Origin: Streptomyces sp. ISL-87 | GTDB lineage: Bacteria > Actinomycetota > Actinomycetes > Streptomycetales > Streptomycetaceae | NCBI RefSeq assembly: GCF_018614095.1 | Contig: NZ_JAGGOY010000013.1 | Location: 1 to 45,910, forward strand | Length of the DNA: 45,910 bases | Direction of reading: 5' to 3' | Shown: in pieces, positions 40,474-45,910 of the stretch | How positions within the stretch are numbered: the first letter of the stretch is position 1 | Layout of the letters: every line of letters begins with the position of its first letter | The notes under the pieces: generated by a model | The model's input: the letters and a program-made list of their open reading frames with translations, nothing else | Database searches by the model: none | What the model was told of the DNA's origin: nothing | Made by a program: the position numbers and the translations under genes

Positions 40474-42194
40474 CTACAGTTGCGGTTTCCGGAGCTCACG
40501 TTGGCCGTAGGTGAAAGTCCAGGGCAGCTCGCCAGCCGGGGTGAGCCCGGTGACGCGGCCCGCCGAGTCGTAGCCGTACTCGGTCTTCAGCGCGGGGCTG
40601 ATCTGCGGGTTCCAGTACTGGCGCAGCCGGCCCGCGTCGTCGTAGAGGTAGTTCGCGACGGTCTTGGCGGTCGCGGTGGCCGCACCGGGCTCGGTGGACC
40701 ACACCTTGATCTCCTTGACCTGGCCGGCGAAGTCGCCGAAGACCAGGGAGGTCGCGGTGGTGGTGTTGGCGTAGACGTACTCCAACACCCGGCAGCCCTT
40801 GGTGTCCGGCGCCGAGGTGCAGGTTCCGGCGCTCGCCGCCGAGGTGGGGGCGGCGATGCGCTTGGGGCGCGCGTACGTCGTGCCGTTGACGACGACGGTC
40901 TCGGAGAGCGTGGTCGTCGTGGAGTTGGTCAGGCCGTCCTGGACGATGCTGGAGACCTGCCAGGTGGCGACGGCTGGGTCGGTCTTGGTGAAGGTGGTGA
41001 CCGTGCCCTGATTGTTGGTGAGCGTGAAGGAGCCGGTGACGCTGCCGGTCAGCACCAGCTGCTCGGCACCGGGCTCGGGCATCCAGCCGTTCTGCGCGGC
41101 GTTCGCGGTGAAGTGGATCGAGTCGCCGCCGGTGGCGCGGTGCGGTAGGTGTCGTCGGCGTTCTTCGTACCGGGGTTGCCGAGGTCCAGCTCGGTGTCGT
41201 TCGACCAGCCGACCGTCTCACCGACCTGCACGTAGGTGTCGAAGAGGTTGGAGAGCGCCGAGGTGGACGGGTCCACCGTGACCGGGTACGTGGTCTTCGG
41301 GTCAGCCAGAAACTTCGCGTCCGGGCTGACGACCAGATCGACGGAGGAGCCCTTCCGAACCACCTTCATGTCGACCTTGACCCGGCGGGTGTGCTCGCCC
41401 GAGACCGGATCGACGGTGGCGTCCCACATCACGGGGGCGGGCATGACCGCGGTCTTATTGTTCTTCTTGTCGGTGAACAGCACGCTGCCGTCGGCCTGCT
41501 GCGTGACCTTCAGGCCCTTGACCTTCAGCGGCAGGGTGTACGAGAAGCCCGCCGCGGGCTTGGCCTTGACCTCCACGAACTGCTCGAAGCCGGTGCGGGT
41601 GGCTTCCACGACCACGTCCGCGCCGGGCACGGCGTCGGCGTACGTGGCCCGGGTGCCGTCCAGCTTCGGCGCGGGAAGGTCACCCCGCCACTGAAGGGTG
41701 ATCGCCTCGTCCCCGGAGCCGAGGGTCACCAGGTCGGTGGCCTTGGCGTCGGACTTGCCGGAGAGCCGGAGCCCACGGGGGTGCGCCTTGGAGGCGACGG
41801 AACCGTCCGACAGGGCCGTCAGGTCGACGTCGACATCACGCCACTCGCCGGACTCGGCGTCCTTGAACCGCACGGGCCCGGCGGCCAGCTCCGTCGTCAG
41901 CGAACCGTCCTTGTTGACCCAGGTGGTCGAGGACTCGGTGCGCTCGGACAACGCCTCGACGCGCTTGCCGGAGAGCCGGGCCGCCACGCGGGCGGAGGGG
42001 ATGTCGGCGGCGAAGGCCGGCGCGGGCCTGCTCGGCACCGGTGCACGGTCGACAGCCTGCGGGCGGACCGTGGCGAGCGCGGACTCAGCGCCGTAGAGGG
42101 ACGTGGCGGCCATCAGGACCGCCAGGCCCACCGCGGTGACGCGGCGGGAGGAGGTACGGCCGGGTGGGCCGTACCGGTGTGACTGGGAAAGCAA
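40474..42194 (-). pseudogene. RHS/YD-repeat secreted protein with a large internal deletion
   Basis: TTG 42194 (GGGGGGAA upstream) starts a signal-peptide protein with VTAVGLAVLMAATSLYGAES as its hydrophobic core, followed by about 330 residues typical of the N-terminus of Streptomyces RHS proteins, up to NPGTKNADDTYRTA. Near 41135 the frame shifts and resumes at GDSIHFTANAAQNGWMPEPG, then YLYDDAGRLRQYWNP and YGYDSAGRVTGLTPAG (YD repeats). It ends after about 200 residues without the RHS core and toxin tip. The normal protein is probably well over 1,500 residues. Not expected to be functional as a polymorphic toxin carrier. Confidence 0.8.
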
Positions 42195-42306
42195 GTTCCC
42201 CCCAAGAAATGAGCTTCAAGCAGGCGCTTGACCGCATGTGATCTACAGACGGCAAGGGGAATGTAATGTTCCGGCGAGGCTGAAAAGTATCCCCCATTGG
42301 CCAGAA

Positions 42307-42690
42307 TCAGATCATGGCCGAGGCATCGTTGCGGGATCTTGATCTACCGATCGGTAGCAAGTCGCGACACGGGCCGAGCGGAACCCGCCTCCGCCCGCCT
42401 TCCAACACGGACGAACCCGCGACACACACTTCAGGTGCCCTGAAATTCTGGGGTTCTGGCAACTGCCGCACCGACTTGAGGAGGTTCTCGCCCTTACATT
42501 TCTTCTCGCGCTTGAACGACGGCCGCCGCAACTCCGCGCCCCGGAAGGCCAGATCAGCCTCGAACTCCTTGGATGCGAAGCCCTTGTCCGCGAACACGAG
42601 CAGCCCCGGCCGGTCCATGGCCAGGTGCGGCTCGCGGTCCAGCACCGCGGCCAGCACCTCCCGCCCGATGCAGAAACAAGGCGTCTGCTG
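42307..42690 (-). pseudogene. IS982-family transposase remnant
   Basis: GREVLAAVLDREPHLAMDRP, LLVFADKGFASKEFEADL and LRRPSFKREKKCKGENLLKS, then VRQLPEP, match the DDE region of Streptomyces IS982 transposases. The N-terminal half and C-terminus are missing or unrecognisable. It is inserted among RHS debris. Confidence 0.75.
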
Positions 42691-42821
42691 CCCGGCTCCA
42701 CCCCAGCGCACCTCGCAGAGCGTCGATGAGGAGATCCTCCTCAAGCGCGAGGAGCTGCGCCTCGTGCGCGAGCGGGCCACGACGCAGGCAGGAGGACGGG
42801 AAGAGTAAGCGCACCGGCCGT

Positions 42822-42940
42822 GTAGTGGAGGCCGGTTTCCTCGTCCGCGTACTGGCCGGGAAAGCGGAGCGGGCAGTCCACCCCATCCCCTGAAGCGGGG
42901 AGGGGCGTGCCCCAGAGGGTGTCGCTGCCGGTCCAGGGCG
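42822..42940 (-). pseudogene. RHS core fragment
   Basis: DTLWGTPLPASGDGVDCPLR followed by FPGQYADEETGLHYT is the conserved RHS core end (LRFPGQYxDxETGLHYN). It then runs into unrelated sequence. It derives from a different RHS gene or from the missing 3' part of a neighbouring one. No other supported gene lies in 42691-43048. Confidence 0.75.
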
Positions 42941-43048
42941 CGCGTCTGCAGCCCAGACCTCTCACGCACGAGGGAATCCGGCGCATGGAGGCCGAGGAGG
43001 AGGAGCGCGGCTGAGCCCGCTCCTTCGGCACCGGTCGGGACCGCCCCG

Positions 43049-43576
43049 TCAGGGGTTCGCGCCGCGGGGCACGACCATGTCGGTCAGCCGGGCGGCACCA
43101 GGTTCAAGGGACGACCAGGGCCCCGGCACGCGCAGCACGGCGATCGCGGATGTCGGGAACTTCGTACGGGTCTGCTCCAGCGCGTAGCCGTCCGTCTCAC
43201 CGGCAAGCAGCAGGACCAGCTCCTGCACGCCGGGGTTGTGCCCGATCAATATCAGCGTCCGTACGTGCGCGGGGATCTCTCGTACGACGTCGAGCAACTC
43301 CCCGGCGCTCGCCCGGTAGATGCGTTCCTCGTGGATCACCTCAGCGCTGGCGCCGAACTCGGCCGCGACGAGGTCCCACGTCTGGCGGGTGCGGCGGGCG
43401 GGGGAACACACGACGAGGTCGGGAACACAGTCGGCCTCGCGCAGCCAGCGGCCGGCCGCCGGGGCGTCACGGCAGCCGCGCGGGGCGAGTGGCCGCTCGG
43501 AGTCCGCCACGTCCTGCGGCCAGGCGGACTTGGCGTGCCGCAGGACGACCAGGCGCCGCAAGGTGCCCGGAGTCAT
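43049..43576 (-). CDS. SixA-like histidine phosphatase
   Basis: A 175-residue histidine-phosphatase-superfamily protein. VVLRHAKSAW has the catalytic RH(A) motif with H14, CSPARRTRQTWDLVA supplies the second Arg, and ILIGHNPGVQELV the second catalytic His. The short, single-domain form matches SixA-type phosphohistidine phosphatases. Its ATG overlaps by 4 bp the stop of the CysRS-like gene, so they are translated together. The substrate is unknown. Confidence 0.9.
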   Translation of the reverse strand: MTPGTLRRLVVLRHAKSAWPQDVADSERPLAPRGCRDAPAAGRWLREADCVPDLVVCSPARRTRQTWDLVAAEFGASAEVIHEERIYRASAGELLDVVREIPAHVRTLILIGHNPGVQELVLLLAGETDGYALEQTRTKFPTSAIAVLRVPGPWSSLEPGAARLTDMVVPRGANP

Positions 43577-44400
43577 GGCGTCGCCGGGCGCTGGTGGCCG
43601 ACCTCGCGCGCGAGGTCCAGCCCGAGGACGCGGTCGAGAAAGGCGAACGCCTCGAACTTGGCACCGGCCGGCACGTCGGCGCGCTTCGCCACGCTGACCA
43701 GCATGTCCAGGACAGCGGGGACGCCGAGATCATCGGCGAGCGCGGCATGGGCCTGTCGCAGCACGTCGGCGGGGATCGGCCTGGACGGCTCCTGCGCCCA
43801 GTCGGCCACCTGCTGCCGCCAGTGCCTCAGCATCCGCCGGGCCTCGGCGAACGCCGCGCTGGTGACCGTGACCGGCGTGCGGTAGGCGTGGCCGAGCAAC
43901 AGCATCCTCACAGCCAGCGGGTCGGTCCCCTCTGGGGCGAATGCGTCCGGGAGATCCGAGGCGAGGGGGTGGCCACGGTCTGGGACGCCCCCGTCCGGGG
44001 GTGCTGGGCTGACCTGGCCCACGTCGATCCGGACCCCGCTGACGGCGTCCTGCACGGCGGTGCCGTAGGCGAGCACGTGCACGTCGGCAGCGGCGCACAC
44101 CGTCTCGGCCAGATGGTGAACGCCGGCGGCGGGCGGGTGGATGCCGAGAACGGCCATGGCCCGTTCGAGCGTCTGGGCCGGCTCAGGCGGCAGGTCCGGC
44201 GTAGTGAGGACTGTGACGGACTGCAGCCCATGCAGCTCCGCGGTGCGCGCCAGTACGTCACCGACCAGAGGCGCCCGCACGTGCACCGCGCCGATCCCGG
44301 TATCGATGACCGGCAGGTGCACGCAGATGCGCAGCAGGTGGCGGTGTGCGGAGGGGATCTCCACGAGGCGGCCGGTGCGAGTGTCGGCGATACGCAACAT
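43573..44400 (-). CDS. Cysteinyl-tRNA-synthetase-like protein without HIGH/KMSKS
   Basis: About 275 residues. MLRIADTRTGRLVEI mirrors the CysRS start, and VHVRAPLVGDVLARTAELHG is placed where CysRS has its HIGH helix. DPLAVRMLLLGHAYRTPVTV, the ALADDLGVPAVLDML stretch and AFLDRVLGLDL resemble the CysRS stem and DALR domain. HIGH reads VHVR, and KMSKS plus the Cys-binding zinc site are not found, so it should not aminoacylate. It may be a regulatory or adenylate-binding paralogue. The ATG at 44400 is preferred; the frame is open further upstream. Confidence 0.65.
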   Translation of the reverse strand: MLRIADTRTGRLVEIPSAHRHLLRICVHLPVIDTGIGAVHVRAPLVGDVLARTAELHGLQSVTVLTTPDLPPEPAQTLERAMAVLGIHPPAAGVHHLAETVCAAADVHVLAYGTAVQDAVSGVRIDVGQVSPAPPDGGVPDRGHPLASDLPDAFAPEGTDPLAVRMLLLGHAYRTPVTVTSAAFAEARRMLRHWRQQVADWAQEPSRPIPADVLRQAHAALADDLGVPAVLDMLVSVAKRADVPAGAKFEAFAFLDRVLGLDLAREVGHQRPATP

Positions 44401-44703
44401 GATGCGGAGGCTAGTCGTGGAAACCTCCGGTACGGGGGAGGACCTGACCAGGACGCCAACGTTGTGGAATGCCACGCGTCGCACGGTCGTGGGGTCGCAG
44501 TCCTGTCGGTCGAGGTGCGCTGAACCATGTCAGCTGTCTGGCCTGTATCGCGGGACAAGTCACTGGTGCCGGAGAAGCGCCAGGGGCATACCAATGATGA
44601 ATGGGTCGGTGCACTCTCACGTGCAGCGCCCGGAAGGGCGGCCCCGGCGTGTGAATGTGCCGGGGCCGTTGTGTCACCCTCGTCGCGCCGCAGGGAGCGG
44701 GGC

Positions 44704-44976
44704 ATGATCCATTCAGCCGATATCCGCGAGTGGCGCGACTGCGACGTCGTCGACCCGAAAGGACACAGGATCGGCTCGCTGGAAGCGATCTACGTGCACA
44801 CCGCTACCGACGAACCGGCCATGGCCACCGTCTTCACCGGCTTGCCCACCCGCCGGCGCCTGGTCTTCGTTCCTCTCGACGAGGCGATCCTGGGACCGGG
44901 CTACGTCAAGGTCGCGCACGCCAAGGCAATCGTGAAGAAGGCCCCGGCCATCGGCACTGAGCCTTTTTCAACCTGA
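44704..44976 (+). CDS. PRC-barrel protein, 3' end altered by IS insertion
   Basis: A 90-residue PRC-barrel domain: EWRDCDVVDPKGHRIGSLEA, then IYVHTATDEPAMATVFTGLP and RRLVFVPLDEAILGPGYVKV. ATG 44704 has GGGAG upstream. Related actinobacterial proteins run on for another 25-40 residues after KKAPAIGT; here the frame enters the IS5-family end (about 44957) and stops after EPFST. The beta-barrel itself is nearly complete, so partial function is conceivable. Confidence 0.8.
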   Translation: MIHSADIREWRDCDVVDPKGHRIGSLEAIYVHTATDEPAMATVFTGLPTRRRLVFVPLDEAILGPGYVKVAHAKAIVKKAPAIGTEPFST

Positions 44977-45850
44977 TGTTGAGGCGTGGTGAAGGACATG
45001 GACGGCTTTCACGATGTCGGTGATCCGGTTGGTGCTGCAGCGGAGCTTGCGGAGCAGGCGCCAGCCCTTGAGGGTGGCCATGGCCTGCTCGCCGAGGCAG
45101 CGGATCTTGGCGTGGCTGCTGTTGTGCTGGCGCTTCCAACGCTTGAGCCGGCGGCCCCGGAACGGCACGCGGACTGGTCGGCTGGAGCCCTGGTACGCCT
45201 TGTCCGCCCAGCACTTCACGCCTGCCTCGGCGAGCGCGTCGATGATGCCGTGCGTGCGGGCGGCGGTCAGATCGTGGGTGGAGCCGGGCAGTGCGGGTGA
45301 GGCCCACAAGAGGCGTCCGAATGGATCGGTGAGGACCTGGACGTTCATGCCGTGGCGTTTATGTTTCCCGGAGTAGTACGGGGTGTCGGCGGCGATCCGG
45401 TCGATCGGCAGCAGGGTGCCGTCCAGGATCACGAACGCCTTCGTCCGTACGGTCTTCACCGCCTCGTCCAGGGTGGGGGCCCCGGCGGCCAGGACGTCGA
45501 TGGCCTCGCGTATGTAGCGGTACGCGGTCGCGGTGCCGATACGGAAGCCGGCGGCGAGCTGGGCGTAGGTGTCGCCGCACCGCAGGTGGGCCAGGGCGAG
45601 CAATGCCTGACGCCCGACCGGCAGGCGTCTCCACCGCGTCCCGATCTCCCGCCGCCGAGCCCGCAGGCGCCCCGTCAGGTACCGAAGGGTGTGGCTGGAC
45701 AGATCAATCGACGACGGATAGACAAGCACACGAAGCTCCTGGCGGACACGGGTGATCTTGGTCGAGAACTCGTCTACCAGGAGCTTCGCTGTTCCGTACA
45801 GCCCTCACCCGCCAACACCCCGACCACACAGCCAGGTTGCTCATTCATCT
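44957..45850 (-). mobile_element. IS5-family insertion sequence
   Basis: Contains one transposase gene. CAACCTG at 44969-44975 and its complement CAGGTTG at 45833-45839 mark imperfect terminal inverted repeats; the exact ends and target duplication are not fixed. It interrupts the PRC-barrel gene on the left. The final 60 bases of the window (45851-45910) show no supported feature. Confidence 0.75.
44968..45729 (-). CDS. IS5-family DDE transposase
   Basis: A 253-residue transposase. The N-terminal HTH (RQALLALAHLRCGDTYAQLA) is followed by the DDE_Tnp_4-like catalytic domain: FVILDGTLLPIDRI (first D), SPALPGSTHDLTAARTHG (second D) and CLGEQAMATLKGWRLLRKL (E). KAYQGSSRPVRVPFRGRRLK is the conserved Y-containing stretch before the E region. 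Length and motifs are complete, so the element may be active. The start is ATG 45729 (MLVYPSSIDLSS); no strong Shine-Dalgarno. Confidence 0.92.
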   Translation of the reverse strand: MLVYPSSIDLSSHTLRYLTGRLRARRREIGTRWRRLPVGRQALLALAHLRCGDTYAQLAAGFRIGTATAYRYIREAIDVLAAGAPTLDEAVKTVRTKAFVILDGTLLPIDRIAADTPYYSGKHKRHGMNVQVLTDPFGRLLWASPALPGSTHDLTAARTHGIIDALAEAGVKCWADKAYQGSSRPVRVPFRGRRLKRWKRQHNSSHAKIRCLGEQAMATLKGWRLLRKLRCSTNRITDIVKAVHVLHHASTSG

Positions 45851-45910
45851 AGTACTCCAGCTGTAGATCGTGATCTTGCTGGTCGGGGGCCGTTGCGGAC
45901 ATGGGTGCGG

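Noticed and set aside
42314..42808. Plus-strand open frame of 164 codons over the IS982 remnant
   Set aside because: The minus strand carries clear transposase motifs; the plus frame has none.

Overview
The window is high-GC actinobacterial DNA, almost certainly Streptomyces. The dnaK-grpE-dnaJ-hspR operon and clpB with HspR (HAIR) operators, a dcd-phosphoribosyltransferase pair, a DUF2617 protein, rare TTA codons placed in a regulator and a membrane enzyme, and strong GC-rich hairpin terminators all point that way.

Layout. (1) 1-20,800 is mostly core chromosome: DUF2617 protein, a small Ser/Gly/Cys-rich membrane protein, a PLP aminotransferase coupled to a GT76-like mannosyltransferase, a YbjN protein, clpB, a PPOX-type flavin/F420 protein, then a small three-gene locus (Rieske-like protein, secreted protein with seven DTGWT repeats, divergent LuxR-type regulator with a TTA codon). 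The heat-shock operon follows, then a short sugar-phosphate transferase, a large membrane Fe-S reductase, a YIP1-like membrane protein, a phosphoribosyltransferase, dcd and a zinc-ribbon mini-protein. (2) 20,886-39,622 is a genomic island in a tRNA-Gly(CCC) gene, bounded by a 42-bp direct repeat of the tRNA 3' half. It carries a TauE/SafE permease, a two-component system with a DUF6223 membrane protein, a decayed amino-acid permease, a MobC-relaxase pair with an oriT-like hairpin, small accessory genes, a Nudix hydrolase, a truncated aminoglycoside phosphotransferase, IS21 debris, a compact six-gene operon, and ISKra4 debris. No integrase is visible. (3) 39,900-45,910 is a degraded region: a PH-like membrane protein, RHS remnants, IS982 debris, a SixA-like phosphatase coupled to a cysteinyl-tRNA-synthetase-like protein, and a PRC-barrel gene cut by an IS5-family insertion.

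Two loci stand out as possible undescribed systems. The first is the island operon at 38,587-31,476: two ATP-grasp ligases, a radical SAM enzyme, an MST-type sulfurtransferase, an MFS exporter and a cystathionine beta-lyase-like PLP enzyme, the last four genes joined by 4-bp start/stop overlaps behind a consensus -35 box. It reads as a pathway for a sulfur-containing amino-acid- or peptide-like small molecule. The second is the DTGWT locus at 7,812-9,649: a secreted repeat protein translationally coupled to a Rieske-fold protein that lacks the iron-sulfur ligands, next to a regulator that is a potential bldA target. Both functional readings are inferences from gene content; no product is demonstrated by the sequence.
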